64,000 nucleotides of DNA from Paenibacillus elgii NBRC 100335 (GCF_004000865.1 NZ_BIMB01000007.1:62001-126000), one strand, 5' to 3'. Positions 1 through 8,640 are shown, counted from the first letter of the stretch. Numbers and translations: made by a program. The notes: generated by a model from the sequence alone, not told the origin.

Positions 1-225
1 CAGTCCGGCCAGCCGTGCCGCCTGACGCGACGGGATTTGTCCGGCGCCACCCTGTAGCACCATGCCCATAATGACTTCATCGACTTCGGAGGGGGCCACC
101 TTCGCTTTGTCCAAAGCCCCTTCGATGGCGATGCCGCCAAGCTCGACGGCCTGCTTGCTTTTCAATGCGCCGCCGAATTTCCCGAATGCCGTGCGGGCTC
201 CCCCGACAATCACTGATTCTCTCAT
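1..225 (-). CDS. Thiolase (acetyl-CoA acetyltransferase), N-terminal part, cut by window edge
   Basis: The reverse strand encodes 75 residues starting [19 protein letters not shown], the usual opening of thiolases that condense or cleave acetoacetyl-CoA/3-ketoacyl-CoA. The ATG at 225 follows GGAAGGAG with good spacing. The V-I-V-x-G-A-R-T and later M-G-x-V-x-Q-G-G-A-G-Q segments are family hallmarks; the active-site cysteine would lie beyond the window. It lies 94 bp downstream of an acyl-CoA dehydrogenase on the same strand, so the two probably form an acyl-CoA degradation or synthesis operon. Whether it is a degradative or biosynthetic thiolase cannot be told from this piece. Confidence 0.9.
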   Translation of the reverse strand, partial: MRESVIVGGARTAFGKFGGALKSKQAVELGGIAIEGALDKAKVAPSEVDEVIMGMVLQGGAGQIPSRQAARLAGL

Positions 226-319
226 CGCTTCTCCTTCCGGGCTTTTCACAAGAAAGCCGCGTGATCATAAGAAATGGCTGCTCGTTAGCTCCACTCATCC
301 TGCCTTCCTGCTTCGACGG

Positions 320-1447
320 TCATCCGCTTCCGGCCCATACGTCCATGCCCTTGACCATATGCAGCGCTTTGGCATCGCGCATGTACCGTTCGACGCGGTA
401 CTCCTTCATATAGCCGTATCCCCCGAGGATCTGCACCGCATTCGTCGTCGAACCCATGGCGGCATCAGCCGCATAAGCAAGCGCCCGGGCGGACGGCTCG
501 GCATAGGCCAACCCCTTGTCCTCATTCCACGCGGCCTGGCGGGCAAGCAGACTCGAAGCCTCGGCAGCCGCACTCATCTCGGCCAGCATGAACGCCACCG
601 CCTGATGCCGTGCAATCGGCTTGCCGAACTGCGTCCGCTCCTTAGCGTAAGCCACCGAAGCCTTCAAAGCGCCTTGCGCAATCCCGGCAGCCAGCGCAGC
701 CAAGCCGTACCGGGCGCTGGCCCACGTCTCCTCGGCGATGGCGGCCCCTTGTCCAACACGGCCGATCAGTTGTCCTCCAGAAATGCGGCAGCGATCGAAG
801 GCCAAATGAGCCATGCCGGAGGAGCGGAGGCCAAGAGCTTGCGTAACGGGCCGTACCTGCAAACCGGCCATCCCCCGCTCAACGAGAAATGCAGCGGTTC
901 GTTCGGGCCCATCCTCGCCTTCGCCTTTGCCTTCCACATTCGCATAAACCAAGAATAAGTCGGCTTCTTGGCCATTGAAAACGAACTCCTGCGTCCCGTC
1001 GAGAACGTACCCGTCCCCATCCGGCTTTGCTGCCAGTGTAAAGTCTAGCGGCGAAATCCCTCTGGGCCGCGGGGGAAGCGCCCCAGCCCCCAGCTTCCGG
1101 CCCTCGATCAGCGCCCGCAGATGCTTCGCTGCGCTATTTTGCCCGAACCTGTACACCGGCCGTGTCACAATCTGAACATGCGTCCACAGCCCCGCACCCA
1201 GCGAAGCGCAGCCCCCGGACAACTGCTCCAGCAGCAGGACGTAACTCGCGAACCCTCCCCCGGCCCCGCCGTCTGATTCCGGCCAAGGCAAGCCGGTAAA
1301 GCCCAGCGCCGCCATCCGGTCGAACAGTTCGCGGTCATACGCTTCCGCTTCGTCCAACTGCTCAGCCTTCGTCTCCACTTCCCTGGCGACAAAATCGCGC
1401 ACCACGTCACAGATCATTCCCTGCTCTTCCGTCAACTCGAACCTCAT
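320..1447 (-). CDS. Acyl-CoA dehydrogenase family flavoprotein with altered C-terminal catalytic motif
   Basis: About 375 residues. The ATG at 1447 (MRFELTEEQ) is chosen because AGGAGAG lies just upstream; an in-frame extension to 1495 has no ribosome site. N-terminal helical, middle beta and C-terminal helical domains are recognisable: T-E-E-Q at the start, R-T-Q-F-G-K-P-I in the C-terminal bundle, and G-G-Y-G-Y-M-K-E-Y near the end. These enzymes use FAD to oxidise acyl-CoA to enoyl-CoA. The end is odd. After M-R-D-A-K, short-chain enzymes have I-Y-E-G-T, which carries the catalytic glutamate; here it reads M-V-K-G-M and the protein stops about eight residues later. The base is therefore Lys at that position unless it sits elsewhere, as in isovaleryl-CoA dehydrogenases. 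Followed by a thiolase gene. Confidence 0.9.
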   Translation of the reverse strand: MRFELTEEQGMICDVVRDFVAREVETKAEQLDEAEAYDRELFDRMAALGFTGLPWPESDGGAGGGFASYVLLLEQLSGGCASLGAGLWTHVQIVTRPVYRFGQNSAAKHLRALIEGRKLGAGALPPRPRGISPLDFTLAAKPDGDGYVLDGTQEFVFNGQEADLFLVYANVEGKGEGEDGPERTAAFLVERGMAGLQVRPVTQALGLRSSGMAHLAFDRCRISGGQLIGRVGQGAAIAEETWASARYGLAALAAGIAQGALKASVAYAKERTQFGKPIARHQAVAFMLAEMSAAAEASSLLARQAAWNEDKGLAYAEPSARALAYAADAAMGSTTNAVQILGGYGYMKEYRVERYMRDAKALHMVKGMDVWAGSG

Positions 1448-1589
1448 AAAAATCTCTCCTTTGAACATACAAAGGGACTTGCGATGAAACGTCATTCTAC
1501 CCCCATGGTATGAAATATTTGGGGTAAATATGATGTCATAATGGAAATAAAACGTTCGATTGAGACAAGCACACCGAATCTGCGCCTAC

Positions 1590-1627
1590 AAAAAAAAATT
1601 ATGCGAGGCGCTTGCCTGCATAATTTC
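1590..1627 (-). terminator. Rho-independent terminator of the M56 sensor gene
   Basis: Just after the stop of the M56 gene the reverse strand forms a GC-containing hairpin (arms AAATTATGC/GCATAATTT plus inner AGGC/GCCT, one bulged base) followed by a run of nine T. The opposite strand also has a short T-rich tail, so it may act both ways. Confidence 0.8.
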
Positions 1628-1639
1628 TTTTCGTATGAT

Positions 1640-3886
1640 TTAAACGTTGTTCAAATCCGCCACTTTTTCGTTCATCAAATCAATAACGATTTCCTCTTGC
1701 GGCAGTCCTTCTCCCTTGAAGACGACTTGGAAGCACACATCGCCCTCTTTCCAGTAATAGCTGACGAAATCAATCTCATCCGGTCTGCTTAATTCCCCGT
1801 CGATCTTGTATTTCGCCGTTCTGAGCACCTCTCGTCCTCCCAAAACCATCGGACTGACCGGTGCCGTATGCTTCTTTCCATCGATGCGGTAAAAAGCAGC
1901 GTTCCCGTTCTTCTTCATATCCTCGTACATCGTGCCGTTTTTGATTTGCATGAAAGAAAAGCCTTGTCTGTTGCCCTGCTCATCCGTCCGAGCGTATCCG
2001 ATGTTCAGGAGCTTGCTCTTCTTATCTTCGGCGTTGTCCGGATATCCGAAATAGAGCTTTTGTACCATGGATGCGCCCGACATTTTAAACTGCCCAGCCG
2101 CTTGCTGCGAAAACTTGGGCGTAAATCCGATGAGCTCTGCCGTCCGCCGCAGATCGCCGGTATCGTAAATTCCTACGTTGAGCAGATCCAAGTTCACTTG
2201 GGTTTTGTACATCTCTTGATCGGGATATTTCATGGAAGCGATAATGGCCAGTTGCTCTTGATCCGAAAGATCGCCCCCGTCAAACTGATACAGAACCCCG
2301 CCGTCCAACCAGAAATAGCGCCAGCCCTCGTGCTGCTTCGTATTGACTTTCGTAGTGACGATGACTTTATAGGCTTCCATTCCATAAAGGGTCATAGGCT
2401 CTTTCCTGATTTCAGTTTCCCGTACCGCCGTCTTTTTTTCCCGCTGCTCGAACTCCGTATAAGCTTCGTCCAAGCTGGTGCCGCTGGAATCGATTAGCAG
2501 CCTAAAGCTGCCGTAGTGCTTTTCCCCTACGCGAAGAACATAAATTACTTCCGCCTTGGTTAACTTGGCTTCATCCTTGGTTTTGGAACGAAGCGCGATC
2601 CCGTGGAATTTGTAGCCTTCCGGCAAAGCCGACGGAGCCTTGAACTTGAAGTCGGCCACCTTGGCGGCCTTTTCCAAATTATCATAGCTTCGGGAAGAAG
2701 AATTAAACAACATCCGGTCCTCTGTTTGGACGGTTGCGGTTGCTGTTGCGGGAGCTTGTTCCACACCGTCTGTCGCCGGCGCAGCCGCATTCGTCAGTGT
2801 CGCTGCGCTCAGAAGAACGACGCCCAGGACAGCAGCCGCAGACAATTTATAGGAGCCTGCTCTGAATGATTTGATCATTTCAATCCTCCTCACGAGTTGA
2901 TTCGTATTCGTCGATCCGTCAAAATACAGCAAATTCGGCTGACGGCGCCGGGAAGAAAAGTGCTTTAAAAAACCTATAATCGTCATGCCGTACGGGACGG
3001 CCTCGGCTTCGCCAAATACCTCCAATACGCAGGCATCGCACGCAAGCTCTCTGTCAGCCTTCATTCTCTTGATGCTCATCCACACCACCGGATTGATCCA
3101 ATGGACCGCCAGAACGAAGCTTCCCAGCAGGTTCCAGGCCACATCCTTCCGTTTATGGTGAGCCAGTTCATGCGAGAACACATGGGTAAGCTGCTGTATG
3201 CTTAACTCCTTGTCGATGCCTTCGGGAAAATAAATCCACGGACGAAACAGCCCGGAAATATAAGGACTTCTTGCGTAGCTTCCCGTGTACACCGGGACCG
3301 ACCGCTTGATGCCGAACTTCCTGCGGCAATCGTCGACGACGGACAAGATCCGGGGGTCGGTGACGAGCGTAAGCATTTTGAACCTTTTGCGCATCTTCAG
3401 CATATAGACGAACAAGTAGGTTAAGAGCGCAACCGTTCCGGCAAGCCATACGGCTGCAATGATTTTTAGTCCCCAAGGATGGGAAAAATGCGCCGAGTCT
3501 TCCATCCCAGCCGGCAATTGGACATCCGGAATGGCGTCCTTTTCCGGACGAATCATGCTATAATCGTTCTGAACATATTCTTTCTCTTGGCTGTTCCGGG
3601 ATCGTTCCGCAGACGGGTTATTCTCTTTCTCCGTTAATGGGATGATCAGGGAAACAGCTTTTTTTATGTCTGCGCCGAAATGCAGCATATGAAACAAGCT
3701 GACAGGACTATCCGGAAAAACAGGCAGCAGCAAGCGCACCAGCACAATGAGCCACAGCGTATGCCGGATGCGGGCGCTGATACGGTGGCGAAACAGCGCC
3801 TGAATCGCCATGACCAACAGCGCAACCGCGCTTGCCGCCAAGGTGGAATACCACAGTCCTATAAAAATCTCGCATAGTATCTCCAT
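1640..3886 (-). CDS. BlaR1/MecR1-type M56 membrane metalloprotease sensor with DUF4367-like C-terminus
   Basis: 748 residues. Membrane segments lie near residues 10-30, 42-58, 140-162 and 347-368. The zinc-protease core holds H-E-L-A-H at 239-243 and D-R-E-L-A-C-D at 279-285, supplying the third ligand. BlaR1 proteins sense an external signal, self-cleave and trigger inactivation of their BlaI repressor. Unlike true BlaR1, the external C-terminal part shows no penicilloyl-transferase S-x-x-K domain. From about 395 it resembles DUF4367 (L-P-E-G-Y-K-F) followed by a second beta-rich segment, so the signal is probably not a beta-lactam. It lies 34 bp downstream of the BlaI-type gene as an operon; GAGGT precedes the ATG. 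Confidence 0.88.
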   Translation of the reverse strand: MEILCEIFIGLWYSTLAASAVALLVMAIQALFRHRISARIRHTLWLIVLVRLLLPVFPDSPVSLFHMLHFGADIKKAVSLIIPLTEKENNPSAERSRNSQEKEYVQNDYSMIRPEKDAIPDVQLPAGMEDSAHFSHPWGLKIIAAVWLAGTVALLTYLFVYMLKMRKRFKMLTLVTDPRILSVVDDCRRKFGIKRSVPVYTGSYARSPYISGLFRPWIYFPEGIDKELSIQQLTHVFSHELAHHKRKDVAWNLLGSFVLAVHWINPVVWMSIKRMKADRELACDACVLEVFGEAEAVPYGMTIIGFLKHFSSRRRQPNLLYFDGSTNTNQLVRRIEMIKSFRAGSYKLSAAAVLGVVLLSAATLTNAAAPATDGVEQAPATATATVQTEDRMLFNSSSRSYDNLEKAAKVADFKFKAPSALPEGYKFHGIALRSKTKDEAKLTKAEVIYVLRVGEKHYGSFRLLIDSSGTSLDEAYTEFEQREKKTAVRETEIRKEPMTLYGMEAYKVIVTTKVNTKQHEGWRYFWLDGGVLYQFDGGDLSDQEQLAIIASMKYPDQEMYKTQVNLDLLNVGIYDTGDLRRTAELIGFTPKFSQQAAGQFKMSGASMVQKLYFGYPDNAEDKKSKLLNIGYARTDEQGNRQGFSFMQIKNGTMYEDMKKNGNAAFYRIDGKKHTAPVSPMVLGGREVLRTAKYKIDGELSRPDEIDFVSYYWKEGDVCFQVVFKGEGLPQEEIVIDLMNEKVADLNNV

Positions 3887-3920
3887 GTTTTACCTCAATG
3901 AAATAATTTTCGCGGCTCCG

Positions 3921-4319
3921 TCATGTCTTGGGGTGGCGCTCCTTCTTTTCCTGCTTTTCCATAAGAATCCTCTGAAGCTGCTCGATCTCTTTGTCCGACA
4001 AATGTCCATCTTCCAAAAAATTGGTAACCATAAGGTCCGCAGCCCCGCCGAATACCCTTTTCAAGAACGACTGACTCTCCGCCCGGACGCATTCCTGCTC
4101 GGATACCAGCGGGTAATAGTGATAGCTTCTTCCGGATTTCTCGAACCCGATCGCGTTCTTCTTCAACAGCCGGTTAATGAAGGTCCGGACCGTCTGGTCG
4201 CTCCACTCGATGTCGGCAGGCAATTGAAGCACGATTTGCTCGGCGGTTATCGGGTTGCTCCTCCAGATCACCTTCATAATTTCCCACTCCGATTCGGAAA
4301 TTTTCGGAATGCGCTGCAT
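3921..4319 (-). CDS. BlaI/MecI/CopY-family winged-helix repressor
   Basis: 132 residues from the ATG at 4319, placed 9 bases after AAAGGAGG; an open extension to 4433 would run through the operators and is rejected. The N-terminal winged helix (I-S-E-S-E-W-E-I-M-K-V-I-W, then T-V-R-T-F-I-N-R-L) is the typical BlaI fold, and the C-terminal helices would dimerise. Such repressors sit on TACA-n2-TGTA sites until cleaved after activation of the paired M56 sensor. Two such sites lie upstream, so autoregulation is very likely. The regulated target beyond the pair itself is not evident here. Confidence 0.92.
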   Translation of the reverse strand: MQRIPKISESEWEIMKVIWRSNPITAEQIVLQLPADIEWSDQTVRTFINRLLKKNAIGFEKSGRSYHYYPLVSEQECVRAESQSFLKRVFGGAADLMVTNFLEDGHLSDKEIEQLQRILMEKQEKKERHPKT

Positions 4320-4348
4320 ACGTTTCACCTCCTTTTGCACTCGTTGTA

Positions 4349-4409
4349 TTACACTTGTAAAAGAAACCGACCATCCATTAATATTACAAGTGTAAACGGT
4401 AATTGTCAA
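4349..4409 (-). promoter_or_regulatory. SigA-type promoter with twin BlaI operators
   Basis: On the reverse strand TTGACA (4409-4404), exactly 17 bases, then TATAAT-like TAATAT (4386-4381). Operator 1 (4384-4395, TTACAAGTGTAA on the forward strand) overlaps spacer and -10. Operator 2 (4349-4360, TTACACTTGTAA) lies just downstream, near the expected start of transcription. Each contains TACA-n2-TGTA and each is the exact reverse complement of the other, with centres 35 bp apart. Confidence 0.85.
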
Positions 4410-4497
4410 ATTGTGGGCCCGGAAGCCCGCCACACTGCGTTCGGCACAGCGGGTCCGTTCCCTCTCCGCCGGTCTCAGCAGTCTACCCCGGCCATCG

Positions 4498-5430
4498 TTA
4501 TTCGGCTTGTTCTAACAATTCAAAGAGATGATTTTTCATGAAATCGTAGGCAGGCTTATCTCCCTTCTTCGCGTAAAACCGTAAGCCGTCCAAGCCTTTG
4601 AAGAGCTGGTACCCGAGCAGTCTTTCTTCGAAATAGGGGATCGATCGCCCTTCTTCCGCCCATGCCTCGCGGACTCTCTGCGAAAATTGCGCTTTCGGTG
4701 CCCACAGATGCAGAACGGCCAAGTCAAACATGAAATCCCCGTACATTGCCATCTCCCAATCGACAATACCGGTTACGGCATGATCTTGAGATAACATATT
4801 TCCGAAGTGGAAATCCCCATGAACCAGATACCGCTCCTTAGGCGCATAGCCGATTCGTTCCATCATCGCGGCATAGATCCGATCGAACACGTCCTTCTCC
4901 AGAAAGCTCGTTTCAAAAAGGGACGTCCACCCCTGATAAAACCCTTCCTGCTCCTCCTCGAAAGTCGATGCCAGAAATTCCACCCATGTCTTAGCCGAAC
5001 CTTCTCCCGAAGGCGTGATCCATCCGAAGCCTGAACATGGCTCCACCCGGATTTGATTCATCCGAGTAAACTGGCGGACCAGATCGGGAAGAACGCCGCG
5101 GATATCCGGTCCGGCATGGGCGATGATCGAGGTCCCTGCCACTTTTTCCGCAATCGAATAATGGGCGCCGCCGCAAGTTCCGACTTCGAAGATTCGGGGC
5201 ATCGGTACCCCGCAAGAGGCATATTGGTCCGAAATAAACTTGACCTTCTTCAGCGTCTCCGGGTCGTTCTTAAAATGAATGACCAAGTCCTTGCCATTTT
5301 TCGTGTAGCTGTACACCTTGCTCAGCTCTCCCATGTCAATGGGGGTCACATCGGAAACGCCCTCCCCTTCAATTTGTCGCAAATAGCCAAGGGCCGTTTC
5401 AGTATTCATTTCCGGTTTGAATGAACGCAT
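4498..5430 (-). CDS. APH-fold phosphotransferase, hygromycin B kinase-like
   Basis: 310 residues from the ATG at 5430; the ATG two codons upstream sits too close to the AAAGGCGG site. The kinase fold of aminoglycoside phosphotransferases is clear: an N-lobe with V-I-H-F-K, then H-G-D-F-H-F-G-N with the catalytic Asp, then I-V-D-W-E-M-A with the Mg-binding Asp. The layout (G-E-L-S-K-V-Y-S-Y, later G-I-V-D-W-E-M-A-M-Y-G-D) resembles hygromycin B 4-phosphotransferase more than choline kinases. It may phosphorylate an aminoglycoside or another hydroxylated metabolite; the substrate cannot be read. A terminator-like hairpin lies about 50 bases upstream in the leader, so either attenuation or simple isolation from the XRE gene is possible. 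Confidence 0.82.
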   Translation of the reverse strand: MRSFKPEMNTETALGYLRQIEGEGVSDVTPIDMGELSKVYSYTKNGKDLVIHFKNDPETLKKVKFISDQYASCGVPMPRIFEVGTCGGAHYSIAEKVAGTSIIAHAGPDIRGVLPDLVRQFTRMNQIRVEPCSGFGWITPSGEGSAKTWVEFLASTFEEEQEGFYQGWTSLFETSFLEKDVFDRIYAAMMERIGYAPKERYLVHGDFHFGNMLSQDHAVTGIVDWEMAMYGDFMFDLAVLHLWAPKAQFSQRVREAWAEEGRSIPYFEERLLGYQLFKGLDGLRFYAKKGDKPAYDFMKNHLFELLEQAE

Positions 5431-5436
5431 CGTCAT

Positions 5437-5788
5437 TCCGCCTTTCTCTCATGTGTTATTGGATTCTATAGCACGTAAACCAAAAAAAGCCACAGATGAA
5501 AATTGTCCATCCACGGCTTCCTATGCGTAAGAATACGGAAACAAGACACGCCAAAGCAAGCGGCCTTGCCTCATCGATTCATGCATAGACGGTGATGATC
5601 AGGTTCATAACTGGAGTGCACAAGCGGACGCACGGCAAAGCAGCCCTGCCCCGTCCGGCAGAGTGCCCCGGTCACGCTTATGGGTATTCGGTTAAGAGTT
5701 AACCGTTAACTTCCGTCAGGAACACAGCCATCATCATCACTGCACGTATCCCACCATTTCCACGATTTTGGTTTTATTATACTTTACC
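5437..5788 (-). other. 352-bp intergenic region with hairpin terminator and a small inverted repeat
   Basis: No gene was found. Reverse-strand hairpin 5481-5520: arms AAGCC/GGCTT with inner GATG/CATC, followed by seven T; it ends the XRE transcript or attenuates the phosphotransferase. A perfect 7-bp inverted repeat CGGTTAA-gag-TTAACCG lies at 5689-5705 and could be a regulator site or chance. Confidence 0.6.
5481..5520 (-). terminator. Hairpin plus T7 ahead of the phosphotransferase gene
   Basis: See the intergenic entry. The stem is AAGCC/GGCTT with inner GATG/CATC and the T-run is at 5488-5482 read on the reverse strand. It is about 270 bases past the XRE stop codon but only about 50 before the phosphotransferase start, which suits a leader attenuator as well as a plain terminator. 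Confidence 0.6.
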
Positions 5789-6625
5789 TCAACAAGACTC
5801 GTACAGCAGCTCTTGCAGCTGCCGATCCGTTCCGACGGGTTCGACCGGCGTGTACACCCGCATCAGAAAGTCGCTGTTTTCCGAAAGGGGAAACGTATTG
5901 TAACGAAATGTCAGCAAGCCTGCTTTGGGGTGCCTGATCACTTTGTCCCCTTCCAGACTTCCGGAAACGTCATGGCGTCCCCACAACAGCCTGAACTCCT
6001 CGCTCCGGTCCCACAACCTGCAGACCAATTCCTGATACCACGAATCGTTCATATACATGGCGTAGCGGCTTCTGAAGTGGGCCAGCATCGAGGTGGCGAC
6101 GTCTTCCCAGTTGATAATGCGTTTTTTTTCATGATCCATCGTGAAAACGCGCCAAAGAATATTGCGCTCGATCTCTGCCATCCGGTTAAAGTCCCCACAA
6201 AGCGAACTGGTAATTTTATTCCAAGCAAGAACGTTCCAGTGCTTGTCGATGATATACGCCGGATAAGTTCCCAGCCTATCTAGTATTTGTTGAAGGGAAG
6301 GAGACAAGGTTTCATTTTCCGTACCCTTGGACACAGTGGAATGGTTAGCCAAGACGCGAAGATGGTTGCGCTCGTCCTTACTCAGCCGCAGCGTCCGCAC
6401 CAAGCTTTCCAGCACTTGCTCCGACACTTGAATATCCCGCCCCTGCTCCAGTGCAGTGTACCATGGCAAGGAAATGCCGGATAAGCTCGCCACTTCTTCC
6501 CGTCTCAGCCCCGGCGTGCGGCGGCGCGAGGTGTCCACCTGCAGCCCCAATTCCTGCGGAGATAAACGCAAGCGGCGAGTCCGGAGGAAATCCGCCAGCT
6601 CTTTCCGTCTTCTTTCGTTATTCAT
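5789..6625 (-). CDS. XRE-family regulator with MmyB-like ligand domain
   Basis: About 278 residues. The N-terminal helix-turn-helix (R-R-R-T-P-G-L-R-R-E-E-V-A-x-L-S-G-I-S-x-x-W-Y-T-x-L-E-Q-G-R) is the standard signature of the MmyB-like subgroup. From about residue 100 a PAS-like ligand-binding domain follows (V-L-A-W-N at about 130). Members usually sit divergently from a short-chain dehydrogenase and repress it until a small hydrophobic ligand binds. That is the arrangement here, with the SDR gene starting at 6840. Start choice between GTG 6628 and ATG 6625 is open because the ribosome site is weak. Confidence 0.9.
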   Translation of the reverse strand: MNNERRRKELADFLRTRRLRLSPQELGLQVDTSRRRTPGLRREEVASLSGISLPWYTALEQGRDIQVSEQVLESLVRTLRLSKDERNHLRVLANHSTVSKGTENETLSPSLQQILDRLGTYPAYIIDKHWNVLAWNKITSSLCGDFNRMAEIERNILWRVFTMDHEKKRIINWEDVATSMLAHFRSRYAMYMNDSWYQELVCRLWDRSEEFRLLWGRHDVSGSLEGDKVIRHPKAGLLTFRYNTFPLSENSDFLMRVYTPVEPVGTDRQLQELLYESC

Positions 6626-6839
6626 CACGATGATACCACTCCATCTCCTGATAGAATTTATAGCAGTATCCGTACGACTAGTATTCCGAATAGTACTACA
6701 AATGCAGACCTATTTGCCAGTGATAAAACTAATTATAATCGACTCATCGCCCGCAGTGAAGGAGGAGACGTACCAACAGCTATTCAGCAAACCCCGGGCA
6801 TTGCCATACCCTAATCCAAAACAAAGGAGATCAAAACCT

Positions 6840-7589
6840 ATGATAAAACCGGAACAAAACGAACGCCGAAGCACATTAAAAGGAAAACGGGTCATCGTCC
6901 TCGGAGGAACGTCCGGAATGGGATTTGCGACAGCCGAAGCCGCAGCGCACGAAGGAGCGTCCGTCGTCGTCGTATCCAGCCGTAAAGAGAAAGTGGACGC
7001 GGCGGTCTCACGTCTGCCTCGAGGCGCCGAAGGGCACGCGGTCGATCTGATGAACGAGGCGCAGGTACGCGACTTTTTCAGCCGCATCGGTGAATTCGAT
7101 CACCTGGTGTTCACGGCCGGCGATCCGCTGCAGCTCGCCAATCTCGGCGAAGTGGATATGGACGCGGCGCGTCAAATGTTCAACCTGCGTTACTGGGGCG
7201 CGTTCATGGCCGCAAAATACGGCAGCGTGAATATCCGGCCAGGCGGCTCGATTACGCTCACTTCCGGTACGGCCGGCGTCCGGCCGCAGAAGGGCTGCAC
7301 GGTCGCAGGCAGCGTCTGCGGCGCTGTCGAAGCGCTGACCAGAGCGCTTGCCGTCGAGCTCAGCCCGCTTCGGGTTAACGCCGTTTGCTTCGGGCTGATG
7401 CGCACCGAGATGTGGAGCGGCATTCCCGAAACAGACCGCAACGCGATGTTTGAAGCCGCTGGAAAATCCCTGCCGCTTGGCCGGATAGGCGAACCGGAAG
7501 ACGCGGCGGAAGCGTTCCTGTATTTGATGCGCGAGAGACATTCCACCGGTCAGATCGTTGTCGTGGACGGTGGTACGACATTGGTGTAA
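6840..7589 (+). CDS. Atypical short-chain dehydrogenase/reductase lacking the Tyr-Lys pair
   Basis: 249 residues from the ATG at 6840, after AAAGGAGA; a long in-frame extension to 6456 overlaps the divergent regulator and is rejected. The Rossmann dinucleotide motif G-G-T-S-G-M-G is at residues 22-28 and the C-terminal G-Q-I-V-V-V-D-G-G-T is standard. The active site is not: in the helix that normally carries Y-x-x-x-K the residues are Ala156 and Cys160 (T-V-A-G-S-V-C-G-A-V-E-A-L). From general knowledge, a branch of SDRs paired with MmyB-type regulators shares this loss. It probably binds NAD(P) but may not do classical ketone reduction. Controlled presumably by the divergent XRE gene. Confidence 0.88.
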   Translation: MIKPEQNERRSTLKGKRVIVLGGTSGMGFATAEAAAHEGASVVVVSSRKEKVDAAVSRLPRGAEGHAVDLMNEAQVRDFFSRIGEFDHLVFTAGDPLQLANLGEVDMDAARQMFNLRYWGAFMAAKYGSVNIRPGGSITLTSGTAGVRPQKGCTVAGSVCGAVEALTRALAVELSPLRVNAVCFGLMRTEMWSGIPETDRNAMFEAAGKSLPLGRIGEPEDAAEAFLYLMRERHSTGQIVVVDGGTTLV

Positions 7590-7613
7590 CGAATAGGGTA
7601 CGGCCTCGCGCCA

Positions 7614-8507
7614 TCATTCTGAAGCTTTCTTTTCATGCATGGCCTCCCGGTATTTGCCGGGGGGCATTCCCATTTTCCGGGAAAATGACCTTGTGAAGTA
7701 ATGAATGCTTGAAAATCCGGATTTCTCCGCAATTTCGATCAAAGATAAGTCGGTGTGCTTCAATAAATGCACGGCTCTGCGAATTTTTTCTTGTTGAACG
7801 AAGTGGATATAGCTCATTCCGAGCTCCTGTTGAAACAACCGGGACAAATGGCGGCTGGAAAGATGAAGATAATCGGCCACTTCCGCTAACGTCATCGAAT
7901 GCGAAAGATTGTCTTTCACGAACCGGATCGCCCGATTCAACGCATAGGCGGCTGGCTTATAACCGGAAATGCCAAAGCCGGAAGACGGAGCTTCCGCTTG
8001 AAAGGCGGAACAGAAAGAGAATAATAGCGACAGAGCAGCGCTCTTCACGTAGTGCTCTGTGATGGGGACCGGATCTTGCAAATGCTTCAGAAGCGCGGTC
8101 CAGATTAGCGTCGTCGGATTCGCATATGCATCGGTGATCAAAATACGATCGGCAACCGCAAGCTGCCGAAACTGCCGGACAATGGCAGGGTCCGTATTCT
8201 CTTCGTCAACTTCGAAAGCGACGTACAGGAGAAGCATGCCTTTCTTACTGCGAATTTGGTGGCGAATGCCAGGCCGCGATAAAAATAACGTCTCCTTGTG
8301 CAGGGGAAAGAGCTCGTCCCGGTCCATGTACATCCCCTCTCCTTCCCGGACATAGCAGATTTCAAAAAAGGAATGTTGGTGCACGGGATTGTCAAAATGA
8401 GCGGGATCGATTCCCCAATAATGGATGGTGAAGGAGGCGGACGGGTCATGGAGTCGCGGGACGATTTCGTTTAAATAGGCTTGAATTTTATGCGGATGGT
8501 CGAACAT
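7614..8507 (-). CDS. AraC-family transcriptional regulator with cupin sensor domain
   Basis: 297 residues from the ATG at 8507, six bases after GGGGGGAGA; a start seven codons earlier lacks a site. The N-terminal cupin-like domain (H-Q-H-S-F-F-E-I-C-Y-V, then G-I-R-H-Q-I) binds a small ligand. Two C-terminal helix-turn-helix motifs follow (M-T-L-A-E-V-A-D-Y-L-H-L-S, then S-L-I-E-I-A-E-K-S-G-F-S-S). It is divergent from the PhyH dioxygenase gene, its most likely target. Convergent with the SDR gene with only 24 bp between stops. Confidence 0.92.
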   Translation of the reverse strand: MFDHPHKIQAYLNEIVPRLHDPSASFTIHYWGIDPAHFDNPVHQHSFFEICYVREGEGMYMDRDELFPLHKETLFLSRPGIRHQIRSKKGMLLLYVAFEVDEENTDPAIVRQFRQLAVADRILITDAYANPTTLIWTALLKHLQDPVPITEHYVKSAALSLLFSFCSAFQAEAPSSGFGISGYKPAAYALNRAIRFVKDNLSHSMTLAEVADYLHLSSRHLSRLFQQELGMSYIHFVQQEKIRRAVHLLKHTDLSLIEIAEKSGFSSIHYFTRSFSRKMGMPPGKYREAMHEKKASE

Positions 8508-8640
8508 GATCCGTCTCCCCCCTGGCATGGATGTCCGAAAAGTGCAATGACTTGACTGATTTGATCAAATACAACCAGCCGGTTTCTCTCTACAATAACA
8601 TCATGGATAGCGATCCATCAATTTGGGGGAGGCTTACAGG

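Noticed and set aside
6456..6839. N-terminal extension of the SDR frame by about 128 codons
   Set aside because: The extension is antisense to the XRE gene and passes the divergent promoter area; the ATG at 6840 has a proper ribosome site and matches normal SDR length.
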